Assembly: GCF_000308215.1 (NCBI RefSeq)
Contig: NZ_CAJE01000003.1
Span: 37,707-101,706 of the forward strand
Length of the DNA: 64,000 nt
Source: Methanomassiliicoccus luminyensis B10
GTDB lineage: Archaea; Thermoplasmatota; Thermoplasmata; Methanomassiliicoccales; Methanomassiliicoccaceae
Direction of reading: 5' to 3'
Numbering within the stretch: the stretch's first letter is position 1; the number at the start of each line of letters is the position of its first letter. The position numbers were made by a program, and so were the translations under genes. The notes beneath the pieces are model-generated. The model did no database searches. It was not told the origin of the DNA and worked only from the letters and a program-made list of their open reading frames with translations. This document shows positions 53,327 through 62,390 of this stretch, in pieces.

Positions 53327-54232
53327 GTGAAGTTAAAAAAGAAATATCTGGCAGCCCTGGTGGCGTTGCTGCTGGTCATGACCGCGGTGGTGTCGTCGAT
53401 CATCGTCAGCTCCGTGCAGGGCTCCCGCATAGCCTATGTGGCGGTGAGCGCGGACAAGGAGAGCTATTCCCTGGGGGAGAACGTCACGTTCAAGCTCCGC
53501 CCCCTCAGCCAGGGAGTGGACTTCACCATCGGCGGCGGTGCTGGCGACCCCAACTACGGCTCTTACTTTGGCGAGGTGGTGTCCATCGTCCGCATCCCCG
53601 ATGACATGGACCCCTACTCCATCATCGACGACCCCGACGTGCTGAACGACATGTACTCTTGGAGGAACCACAACAGCGTCAACCTCCCCATACCTCAGTT
53701 CAGCTCGTCGGGGGAATCCCTTTCGATGTCGTGGAACGGGACCGTCTGGGCATATGACAGCAACTATGCGGGCCATGTCTGGGGGCAGGCCACCGCCGGC
53801 TATTACCTGCTGTACCCGGGCAATAATTACTACTATTCGTACGATCGGACCGTCAAGTTCTTCCTCGACCACAGCTCCCTCTTCTACTATGGTGGGCTGG
53901 ACGTGGACTATAATTTCACGACCGAGGGGCAGCGCACCAACCTCATCATGAACCTGACTCTGCCCAGCAGCTCCTCTCCCGTGGAGGGCTATCTCTCTGC
54001 TTTCATGCCAACCGGCGGCCCCGTGAACGCGTCGTCATTTTTCAACCAAACCCTGGACCTGCGCCCCGGCGAGACCACTACGATCAGTATCGCCCTCCCC
54101 TCGGCGTACCGCAGCTCCCTCACTCTGGACGCGATCCTGACGACCGGTTCTGGTAGGTTCATCTTCGGATTCTACACTTCGCTATATCATGATGGCCAGG
54201 GGGAGGTGACATATGTCCTCCACCAGTACTGA
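53327..54232 (+). CDS. Membrane-anchored extracellular protein linked to an ABC exporter
   Basis: 301 residues from GTG (ribosome site GGTGG). One N-terminal membrane helix (about residues 5-25) then a tyrosine- and asparagine-rich beta domain (SYSLGENVTFKLRPLSQ, YYLLYPGNNYYYSYDR). Overlaps the ABC ATPase gene by 20 bases, so it is part of that operon. No family recognised; probably an exported partner of the transporter. Confidence 0.7.
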   Translation: MKLKKKYLAALVALLLVMTAVVSSIIVSSVQGSRIAYVAVSADKESYSLGENVTFKLRPLSQGVDFTIGGGAGDPNYGSYFGEVVSIVRIPDDMDPYSIIDDPDVLNDMYSWRNHNSVNLPIPQFSSSGESLSMSWNGTVWAYDSNYAGHVWGQATAGYYLLYPGNNYYYSYDRTVKFFLDHSSLFYYGGLDVDYNFTTEGQRTNLIMNLTLPSSSSPVEGYLSAFMPTGGPVNASSFFNQTLDLRPGETTTISIALPSAYRSSLTLDAILTTGSGRFIFGFYTSLYHDGQGEVTYVLHQY

Positions 54233-55136
54233 GACCGTGCTCTCCGGCCGGGAGCTGTCCAAGACCTATGGCAACATGTTCACCCGAGGGAACATCCACG
54301 CTCTTGACAAAGCGTCCTTCGAGGTCCGCCGGGGAGAGATCTGCGGCCTGGTGGGGCCGAACGGGGCGGGCAAGAGCACCATGCTCAAGCTCATCATGGG
54401 CATCGAACCCAAGTCGGGCGGCTCCATTGACATGAACGGCCTGGACCCGCGGACCGCCCTCGGGTACGTGCCGGAAAGGCCCACCTTCCTGGAGGACCTC
54501 TCGGCCTACTACAATGTCCTATACATCGCCCGGCTCAACAACGTCCCCGATCCGGAAGGGACCAGCAGGAAGCTCATCGACGAGTTCGGGCTGAAGGGCC
54601 GCGGCGATGATCCCGTGTCCTCGTACTCCAAGGGGATGAAGCAGCGCCTGGCCATCGCGCGGGCGGTGGTGCACCAGCCCACCGTGCTGCTCATGGACGA
54701 ACCCTTCTCCGGCCTGGATCCGGGGATGATGATCGAGCTCCGCGGACTGCTGAAGGGCCTGAAGTCGAAGGGCATGGCCATGCTGCTGTCCTCCCACGAG
54801 CTCAACGAGATCAACCAGCTGTGCGATTCCATACTGTTCATCAAATCAGGCAGGATCCTCAAGAAGGAAGGCTTCGGTCCCTCGGAGGAGCGGATGACCA
54901 TGCAGCTCGTATTGGCCTCCCCGAACGCCGGAGTGGTGGACGCCCTGGCGCGGTGGGGGCAGGGGACGGTATCCCCGGACGGAATGATAATTACCAAGGA
55001 AGTGGCGAGGGACGAGGTCCCCGACATCGTGGCCGCGGCGGTGAACGCCGGCGGCCGCGTCATGGAGTACCGCACCGCCCAGAGGAAGGCGGAGGACATG
55101 TACGCCGAGATCTATCTGCAGGAGGCCAAGGCATGA
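54213..55136 (+). CDS. ABC transporter ATP-binding protein (ABC-2 type)
   Basis: 307 residues: Walker A GPNGAGKSTMLKLI, Q-loop region YVPERPTFLEDLSAY, signature SYSKGMKQRLAIARA, Walker B VLLMDEPFSGLDPG, H-loop LLSSHELNEI. The C-terminal 80 residues are typical of exporters of the CcmA/NatA group. Its start lies inside the preceding gene, and its stop overlaps the permease start by 4 bases. Confidence 0.93.
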   Translation: MSSTSTETVLSGRELSKTYGNMFTRGNIHALDKASFEVRRGEICGLVGPNGAGKSTMLKLIMGIEPKSGGSIDMNGLDPRTALGYVPERPTFLEDLSAYYNVLYIARLNNVPDPEGTSRKLIDEFGLKGRGDDPVSSYSKGMKQRLAIARAVVHQPTVLLMDEPFSGLDPGMMIELRGLLKGLKSKGMAMLLSSHELNEINQLCDSILFIKSGRILKKEGFGPSEERMTMQLVLASPNAGVVDALARWGQGTVSPDGMIITKEVARDEVPDIVAAAVNAGGRVMEYRTAQRKAEDMYAEIYLQEAKA

Positions 55137-56059
55137 GCGAGTTCAGCACCCATCTGCGCAAGGACGCGAAGCTGCTGACCACCGACTCGCTGTTCGTGGT
55201 CCTCCTGGTACTGCTGGCCATAATATCGTTCATCATCGCCCTCACCACCTCGACCTCCTATGTTTGGAGCCAGACTCGCGGGAGCAGCGTGATCACGCAG
55301 GCGATAATGGAGGAGAACCAGAAGACGGCGCTGATAAGCTACTGGATCTCCATCGGCACCATACTCATGGCATTGTTCTCGGCCGTCGCTGCCATGGCCA
55401 TGAGCGTGGAGAAGGACAGCGGGATGAGCAAGTACATCCTGACGTTCAAGGTGCGCAAGCCCCTGTTCTATCTGAGCAAGCTCCTGGTGCTGACGGTGCT
55501 GGTGCTGGCGGCCATGGGCATATCCCTGGCTGCCTACCTCATCGTGTTCTCGTTCATGGACGTGCCCATGCTGGACATCGGCAGCCTGGCCGCTTCGATG
55601 CTGTTCCCCATGCTGGGCATGCTGGTCTTCGCCTCCCTGGGGCTGGCGCTCTCGACCCTTACCAGCAAGAAGGGGGCCGTGATCGCCCTGGCGGTGGTGC
55701 TGTTCCTGGCCATGACCTCCATATCCTCGGTCTCCATGTCCCTGGGCGTCAACGCCGCGCTGGACGTCAATCCGGAGGCGGGGCCGAACAATTACACCGC
55801 ATACATGCCATGGGGGTACAAGCTGCTCATCTACGGCAACCCGGTGATACTGGCGCAGGGGACCAGCTATGCGTTGGGCGTCGATACGGGCTCCTCGTAC
55901 TCCCTCATATTGTTCGATACCGCGGGAGGGGTGGCGCTGGGCCTCGGCTTCTTCGTCGCCTTCGTCGTCCTGGGCATGCTGTCGTTCTCCCGGGAGCGCA
56001 CCGAGCGCGGGTTGATCTACAGCATGCGGGACAGGTTCTCGAGGCTCAAAAGGACCTGA
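55133..56059 (+). CDS. ABC-2 type permease
   Basis: 308 residues from the ATG overlapping the ATPase stop. Six membrane helices are predicted (about 20-40, 70-92, 110-140, 148-172, 180-200 and 270-292), with an extracellular loop between the last two. The substrate is unknown. Third gene of a three-gene exporter operon. Confidence 0.9.
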   Translation: MSEFSTHLRKDAKLLTTDSLFVVLLVLLAIISFIIALTTSTSYVWSQTRGSSVITQAIMEENQKTALISYWISIGTILMALFSAVAAMAMSVEKDSGMSKYILTFKVRKPLFYLSKLLVLTVLVLAAMGISLAAYLIVFSFMDVPMLDIGSLAASMLFPMLGMLVFASLGLALSTLTSKKGAVIALAVVLFLAMTSISSVSMSLGVNAALDVNPEAGPNNYTAYMPWGYKLLIYGNPVILAQGTSYALGVDTGSSYSLILFDTAGGVALGLGFFVAFVVLGMLSFSRERTERGLIYSMRDRFSRLKRT

Positions 56060-56202
56060 GGGGGCCGAGCAAGTCGGAGACGCCTGTTCGTCGCAGCAAA
56101 TCCAGCAGACCTATGCATTGCGTTCGGCACCATGGAAGCTGAGCGGTCCGGCAGGGCCTGTTCACGTCAGGTCCGCTGCGGCCCCCGAACGACGGTCCCG
56201 CA

Positions 56203-57525
56203 TCACAGGGACTTGAGCAGCTTGGGGATGCCGGAGGATTCCTTCGGCCCCACTACCACCTTCATTCCGGTGGCCTCCCCCAGCTTCCCGGACATGCGGG
56301 ACACCATCCCCGGGATGATCAGGATGCCCCTCTTGTTCCGGTCCCTCGCCCCGGTCTCCGCGAGCGCCTCCGCCACAGTATCGGTGGTGAGCTTGCCGGC
56401 CGAGAACGCCGTCAGCACCGACAGCCCCTCGGTATCCACCACCAGCAGCCACGCGGGCACCTTGCTCTTCTCGATGTCCGCGGCCACGGTGAAGTAGGTC
56501 AGGGAGAAGTTGGTGGTGAATATTATCGGCGCGTTCTCCCTGGGATCGCCGATGGGATAGAGCCCCGCCTTGACCTGGATGGGCACCTGCGGATCGGTGT
56601 AGATGTTCTGCCGCAGCACGAACAGGGGGATGGCGTGCGCCGGGTCGAGGTCGTCCAGCAGCACCACGCCGCCGTACTTCATCGTGGACACCAGCGCCCT
56701 GAGCAGCGCTTTCCGGTCGCCGGTGGCATTGGTGACTATCGGATATCCGAGCCCGCGGAAGGTCTTCTTCACCGCGTTCTTGCGCACGATGGTGTTCTTC
56801 TCCAGAAGCTGCTGCAGGCTTTCCGGCTCCAGGTCGAGCATCATGTCCTCGACCCCGGCGGCCTTGGCCTTCTCCACCAGGGAAGCGAGCATATTCAGGT
56901 CCTTGTCCCTGATCGCCAGGGGGCACTTCGCCTCCTTGGCCACGGAGGCCATGGCGTCGAGGCTCGATGACGAGGCAGCATACAGCAGCGGCTTCCTCTC
57001 CTTCACCGCGGCAACGGCGGCCTTCATGGCGTCCGGCGAATCGGACATCAGCACCAGCGGCAGGTCGGTGGAGGACGCGACCCCCTTCACGGCGGAAGCG
57101 AACTTGAAAGCATCCCCGGAATCGTTCCTCACCCCCACCATGTCCATGCGGAGCACCTGCCCGACCCTCTCGAACTTCAGCGCGGCCACGCGCCCGAGCT
57201 TCTTGGCGATCTCTTCCCCGGACGCCGCGTCGGATATGACCACGGCGTAGCGGGTGGGGTGGAAGAACTTCTTCTCGTGGCGGTACAGCTCGGTCTCCTC
57301 GCCCAGCTCGACCTTGTTCTCTCCTGCCCCGATGGTGATGAGCCGGATGGGCGGCGCGGAGGAGGCTTCCAGCTTGGCCTTGGCCTCATCGGACACGTAG
57401 GGGCAGTCAGCCAGCTTCACCTTCTGGTTGGCGAGCTGCATGGCGAACGCCAGGCACGTGGGGAAGCCGCACTTCCCGCAGTTGGTCTTCGGCAGGAACT
57501 TGAAGATCTCGATGGCGGTCGGCAT
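56203..57525 (-). CDS. acsC: Corrinoid/iron-sulfur protein large subunit
   Basis: 440 residues. The N-terminal [4Fe-4S] motif is CGKCGFPTCLAFAMQLANQKVKLADC (CX2CX4C...C, residues 16-41). A TIM barrel follows (PLVLMSDSPDAMKAA, LDLEPESLQQLL), then a B12-binding C-terminal domain with LLVVDTEGLSVLTAF and ILIIPGMVSRMSGKLGEATG. It carries the corrinoid that receives the methyl group from AcsE and gives it to AcsB. Directly follows acsD without a gap. The iron-sulfur domain is as in both bacterial AcsC and archaeal CdhE. Confidence 0.95.
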   Translation of the reverse strand: MPTAIEIFKFLPKTNCGKCGFPTCLAFAMQLANQKVKLADCPYVSDEAKAKLEASSAPPIRLITIGAGENKVELGEETELYRHEKKFFHPTRYAVVISDAASGEEIAKKLGRVAALKFERVGQVLRMDMVGVRNDSGDAFKFASAVKGVASSTDLPLVLMSDSPDAMKAAVAAVKERKPLLYAASSSSLDAMASVAKEAKCPLAIRDKDLNMLASLVEKAKAAGVEDMMLDLEPESLQQLLEKNTIVRKNAVKKTFRGLGYPIVTNATGDRKALLRALVSTMKYGGVVLLDDLDPAHAIPLFVLRQNIYTDPQVPIQVKAGLYPIGDPRENAPIIFTTNFSLTYFTVAADIEKSKVPAWLLVVDTEGLSVLTAFSAGKLTTDTVAEALAETGARDRNKRGILIIPGMVSRMSGKLGEATGMKVVVGPKESSGIPKLLKSL

Positions 57526-58476
57526 TCACTTCCCTCCCCTGAGGTCGGTGATGGCGTCCTGAAGTATCGCCGCGGCCTTAGGGCTTCTCACGACGAGAAT
57601 ATCCGCCCCGGAGACCAGTGCCGCGAGGCCGGTGGTCGCTTCCCACCACGTCCCCCGCTCCTCGGCGTCGCCCCACTTCGCGTCCTCCTCCGTCGCTTCC
57701 CTCGCTTCCCACGAGGAGGTAATGTCGCACAGCATGGGCATCTGCAGCATGCGGTCGCCCATCAGCGCGGCGATGCGGATGCGCTCGTTGACGGAATAGG
57801 AGTACTCCAACCCCATCCCCAGGCCGGCCATCAAGGGGTCCATGACCACGTTGTCGAGCTTTACCCCGAAGTCCGTGAGCAGGATGTTCATCTGCTTCGC
57901 CAGGTTTATGTCGAGGTTCGAGAAGGCCACGATGCCATGGCGGTTGGCCATGGCCGCGGCGGAGATGCTCTTGTAGGCGTTCTCCTCGGCGTTGCCGAGC
58001 AGCAGCCGTTCCTTGGGGGCGGCATTGCTCACCGCTTCCATGGTCTTGGCGTCCTTCTCCTCGCTGCCGCAGCCGTACACGATGACCGGAACGCTCACGG
58101 CGGAGAGCACCTTCTTTACCGTTTCCGCCGCCTCCTCCGGCGAGGCGTTCTTCCCCTCGGGGTTGGTGGACTGCAGCTTCAGGCAGACGATGTCGGCGTG
58201 GAACTCCTCGACCCACTTCTTGGCCCAGGCCGCCGGATCGCCAATCGCGCCGCCGAACGGCTTAACCGCGAGGTCTATGAGGCCGTCAGCAGTGTCGACG
58301 ACCTCGCCGGCGATGAGCTGCCGGTGCCCCAATCCCTCGTACGACAGGAAGGGCATGCCCGCCTCGCCGCCAATGGTCAGGGGGCTTCTGCTCCCGCCCT
58401 CGGAGGACGATGCTCCCAGAGTCTCGACGCCTACCTTTCCTGACCACTTTTCCTTGGGGACCGGTACTTCGACCAT
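57526..58476 (-). CDS. acsD: Corrinoid/iron-sulfur protein small subunit
   Basis: 316 residues, TIM barrel subunit that caps the corrinoid of AcsC. Recognisable blocks: GGEAGMPFLSYEG, ADIVCLKLQSTNPEG, VIVYGCGSEEKDAKTMEAVSNAA, GIVAFSNLDINLAKQMNILL, VVMDPLMAGLGMGLEYSYSV and MPMLCDITSSWEAREA. Lies 13 bases after the acsB end and abuts acsC, so acsB-acsD-acsC is one transcription unit. Confidence 0.95.
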   Translation of the reverse strand: MVEVPVPKEKWSGKVGVETLGASSSEGGSRSPLTIGGEAGMPFLSYEGLGHRQLIAGEVVDTADGLIDLAVKPFGGAIGDPAAWAKKWVEEFHADIVCLKLQSTNPEGKNASPEEAAETVKKVLSAVSVPVIVYGCGSEEKDAKTMEAVSNAAPKERLLLGNAEENAYKSISAAAMANRHGIVAFSNLDINLAKQMNILLTDFGVKLDNVVMDPLMAGLGMGLEYSYSVNERIRIAALMGDRMLQMPMLCDITSSWEAREATEEDAKWGDAEERGTWWEATTGLAALVSGADILVVRSPKAAAILQDAITDLRGGK

Positions 58477-58489
58477 GAACTGACCACTC

Positions 58490-61400
58490 TCACGACAGCA
58501 GCGGCGGCAGCTTCAGAGCCGGATGGTCCACTTTGGCCATCCACTCGGTCAGGCCGTCGGCCTCGGTGGTGACCGTCTCGTCGGCGATCTTGTCCAGGAA
58601 GTCTGGCTGCCCCAGCTCCTCAGCCCGTGCCTGTAGTGATTCACGCATCGACTCCTTAAGCTCTTTGGGCATCCAAGCGATGCGCAGGAACCCGCCGTCA
58701 GCAGGGATGAACTTCTTGCTCGTTAAATATTTTCTGCCTATGCCGATAAATCCGGGCGTCTGCTTCCCCCCGCCCACCGAGCCGGCCAGGGAGGAGAACT
58801 TCATGCCTATCGGGGTCATCCCCGGATATTCGCGATTGACAACTACCACGCCCTGCATGTCCGCGGTCATTCCCACGATGACCTCGAAGCAGCCGCACGA
58901 GGTCATGGGATCGTCCATCATGGTGTAGATGTTGACCTTTTCGATCTTGTGGTGCGAGGCCTCGAAGACCGCTTCGTTGGCGCCCTTCTCGTCCCTTGAC
59001 GGCGTCCAAGCACTCGCCTTTTACTACCGGCTGGTTCGGCCCGTTGGGGTCGATCTCCTTGGCCGCCTTGGCGTCGAGCCAGTTGATGGCCCCGCACAGA
59101 CCAAGGCGCTCTGGAGCAATGATGCAGACGTGATCAGGCGCGAAGGACTGACAGTTCTTTACCACGATGCCATTGATAGTGTAATTGTGAGTCTCGTCAA
59201 CGCTGAAGTTGAAGAGCCGGTCCGTTTCGCAGGGGATGCGCTCGACGGAGCGGATCTTCTGGAATCTGACGTCTGAATTAGCCCAAGCCCGAAGGGCTAC
59301 GTAATCCTGATCGTCGCTGGGCACCCTATCATTAATGGCGTCCAGGACCATCAGGAGCTTTCCCTTGCTCGGCCGGCAGAGTCCTTTCTTCCACGCCATT
59401 AAGGATTTGTAGTCCACCGGAAGATAACTTGTGAAAATGCCATAGCGATTGAGCAAGTCGACCAGCATTGGCCCACAAGCCATGGTTACGGTGTCAGATC
59501 GGACAACATGGTTTGGGTCGCTTCGTCGCGCTATTGCATTGAGCTTTTCCCTCTTTTCAGGATGACTGGACCCGATTAACTCCCTGAATAGGATTGCATC
59601 GCCATCACTACTGCACATCACCTGATAGCCACGTTTCCCCCTACAGATCCTTGTCGCAATCCCGAACCTCCTCAATAGTAGGTGAATGTGACGTGCCTCT
59701 AAGCGGGAACGGGTAGCGAATCCGAAGCGTTTGCTGGCTAAAACAACATGCCCATCGCCATCGAAAAGGCCGCTCAGGAACGCTGCTACGAGCTCATCAG
59801 GAAGTTTTGAGATGATGTATCCTTTCCACTTATGCTGCCTCTTTTGAAGCCCAATACCCAGGCCGTTCAATAACCGGCCGAACAGTGTGTTATGGACATA
59901 GGAAACAATCAGCGGTTTGAACGGATCGATCCTCAGTGTCTGGGACCGACAGGTACTGGGCTGGAAGGGGTTCTCACGAGGTGGACGGCCGAAAAGCCCC
60001 TCTATAATCGTTGCGAACCGTTGAGTAAGGGCAAACTCTGAATTCGTGAATTGAACGGTCACACCGCTACGCCCGTTCTCTCCATGCCAAAAGACGCAAC
60101 CGTCGGAAGCGATTAGCCCCGCTGCATACATGATGTCCGCATCGAGCTTCGTCCGGCTCAGCATCGCGTTGCTCTGGAACACCCATATTCGTTCTTTAAT
60201 TGCATCCCAGTTCAAACCGATTGCAGGAACCAGTCTCTTGAGCTCACCAATCGTCAGTCGCTGGTGAGTGGGTTGATTCCGATAGAAGACATAGTATAGT
60301 CTTTGGAAGGGGATTCCACTCTTCTCTGCGGCCTCCTTGAGCCCCATCCTGGAGCCCAACCAGGACATCAGTTCAACATAGAATTCGTCATCCGAGACGC
60401 GATAGTCGTCCGGCAGGTAGTCGATAATCGACAGCGATCCTGTAGGTTCCTCCACGTGATGAGGCATCGCGTCCACGACGACGTCTCTTTCTCGGAGATC
60501 ACCTGCCCTGACCCATTTCAGCCCTTCGATTGAATCGACCAGCACCTTGTGATTGGCGGTCAGGGTCAGGTCGTTCCAATTGCCCAAGGTAATCTTCACC
60601 AGCTCCTTTGGCGGAGGGTTGATGAAGAGTTCCCCTGTGGGGCGGGCGATCATGTGGTTCGTTGCGAAGGTCAACACCGGTTGCGGCCCATAGTCAGCAA
60701 TATTCTCGATCAGTCTCTCCATGGGCAGGAACGAGCCGTCTCCCAGCATGACATCCTCGCCCGCGGGTACACAGAGGCTGCACGAGTAAAAGTCCTCCAC
60801 GCTTTCGTCGGTCAGACCGGCCATGCGGGAGTCGCGCTGCGCATACGCCTCGTGCGCGGCAGGCAGCCGCTTGTTAATCTCGTTCTGGTCCGTGATGATG
60901 GTGACCTGCACCCTGCTCACGATGTTGCCGAACTCCTCCTTGAGCTTGGCGATGAGGATGTCCCCGAGGTGCTTGAGCCGAAGCCCCTGAGCGACCGAAC
61001 TCTTGCTCATGCGGACCCAGATGATGTTCCTCTGGCCGGTGTGCCACAACCCCTCGGCGTAGTTGGCGAACAGGTGGATGCGGCGTTCCAGCACCGACTC
61101 GAAGTCCTCCTGCATCTTCTTGCCGTATACGTCCACGACGATCGCCAGGGGGGTGGAGCTGCCCTCAGGCATCTCGTCCACGTCCTTCCCGATGACGGCG
61201 ATCTTGCCGTCCTCGATCTCGTCCTCCGCCTTCTGCCGGAGGAGTTCGAACGCCACCGTCTTGGACGCACCCCCCGCTTCGAGGTAGGTGTCCGGCCTGC
61301 GGACCGTCTCGCCCTCGAAGGCCGGGCCGTACGCCACCGGGATGTCGACCGCCGCGAGCTTGACGCGTATGTCGCGAGCTTCCAGCGCGGTCTGCACCAT

Positions 61401-62282
61401 GGCGTCGAGGTCCCTCACCGGGACCAGCTTGTCCGGGATGCCCTCCACATTCTGGTCGGTGATGACCGGCGCCCCGTTCAGAAGTGCTGCCAATCCCGAC
61501 GCCGCCAGCACCGGGTCCAGCGGACCGAACGCCAGCACGAACACCTTCGGGCGCTTTGCCAGGTACGCCGCCAGGTTCTCCCGGTCGCCCCTTGATATGG
61601 CGCCGAAGGACAGGGCCGCGCGGATGGCGAAGTTGAGGGCGTGCACGATCTGCGTCCCCACGCCCACCGGGTACAGCATCACTCCCAGCCCCATCTGGAC
61701 GCCTTCCGTCCTGAGCTGCTCGATAACGTCCCCCGAAGCGATGATGAGGATGCCCTTGGACTGCAGGTCCCGGATGATCCCCACGAGCTTCCGGGGGTCC
61801 GAGGCCTTCCCCGCCAGCACGGCGGCCCCCGGTATGGTGTCGTCCACTAACGGCACCCCCAGCTCCCTGATGACCTTGTCGGGGATGAACCCGGTGAAGG
61901 GGGTCCTCTCGTACGGCCGGGGGTTGTCGACGTATTTGAGCACCTCGACGATCTCGGCCGCGATCATGCAAGCCTCGCCGGCGATCAAAGCGTTGGCGGC
62001 GGTGGGCTCGGTCCCGATCCTGGTCCTGTAGTCCGAAAGGACGTCCGCCAGCTGGCCGGTCCTCTTGGCCTCCCTCCCGTCCCAGCCATATATGGCCGGG
62101 AGCTCGTAGGCCGTTTCCGGATACTCCACCGCCCGGTCCTCTCCGTATTTGGCCAGCGCCTCCCTCAGCGCTCCGTCGGCCAGGCCCAGAACGGTCTGGG
62201 CGCCCTCGATGGCCAGGGCGAAAACGTCCTCGTTGGGGATCCTGTGGTCCGAGTTGGCGGTGGGTTGGTGTTCCGGTTGCAA
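58490..62282 (-). CDS. acsB: Bacterial-type acetyl-CoA synthase, intein-interrupted and frameshifted
   Basis: Joins methyl, CO and CoA to acetyl-CoA at the nickel A-cluster. Without the intein the two coding parts would give about 724 residues, the size of bacterial AcsB and much longer than archaeal CdhC, because the N-terminal CODH-contacting domain (residues 1-310) is present. A-cluster ligands: CSL then C (split by the intein), HVC and GLC after it, and CGC in MTSCGCFEVI. Start is a TTG with a GGGAGGAG ribosome site. The reading frame breaks near 58991-58997: up to GECLDAVKG it is in one frame, and from KGANEAVFEASHHK onward in another, with one base extra or two missing. Without correction the protein lacks CGC and would be inactive. 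Confidence 0.92.
59154..60773 (-). other. LAGLIDADG intein in acsB (540 residues)
   Basis: An in-frame insertion that starts with Cys (CVPAGEDVMLGDGSFL, block A) and ends GIVVKN before extein Cys. Block B is LTLTANHKVLV with the TxxH motif; block F/G is RLFNFSVDETHNYTIN. The middle holds a homing endonuclease with two motifs, YAAGLIASDG and FLSGLFDGDG, and a helix-rich segment near the end (VDYKSLMAWKKGLCRPSKGK) that resembles a DNA-binding helix-turn-helix. The penultimate residue is Lys instead of the usual His. Codon use is more AT-rich than in the flanking exteins. It lies between residues corresponding to 508 and 509 of the Moorella enzyme. Confidence 0.93.
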
Positions 62283-62296
62283 GGGACTCCTCCCGT

Positions 62297-62320
62297 CAGG
62301 GCCTCAGGCCCCTATGACGC
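62297..62320 (-). promoter_or_regulatory. Hairpin at the acsB transcription start / leader
   Basis: On the minus strand GTCA-TA-GGGGCC-TGA-GGCCC-TGAC folds into a compact hairpin between the TATA box and the ribosome site. Could be an operator or leader structure of the acs operon. Confidence 0.35.
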
Positions 62321-62325
62321 TTGGA

Positions 62326-62333
62326 ATATAATG
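62326..62333 (-). promoter_or_regulatory. TATA box of the acsBDC operon
   Basis: ATTATATT on the minus strand, 44-51 bases before the TTG start, so acsB has its own promoter separate from the ACT-domain gene. Confidence 0.5.
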
Positions 62334-62390
62334 TCCGCGGCGCTATTTCTAGGCTGGGCTTTTGCTCGGGGTGGCGAGAAGCGTGCCGGC

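Noticed and set aside
58698..58985. C-terminal tail of the intein-containing frame as a real AcsB end
   Set aside because: After GECLDAVKG it becomes arginine- and glycine-rich nonsense, while the other frame encodes the true AcsB end with CGC.
60549..61595. 348-codon plus-strand frame over acsB
   Set aside because: Antisense shadow of acsB; no start signals or domain.
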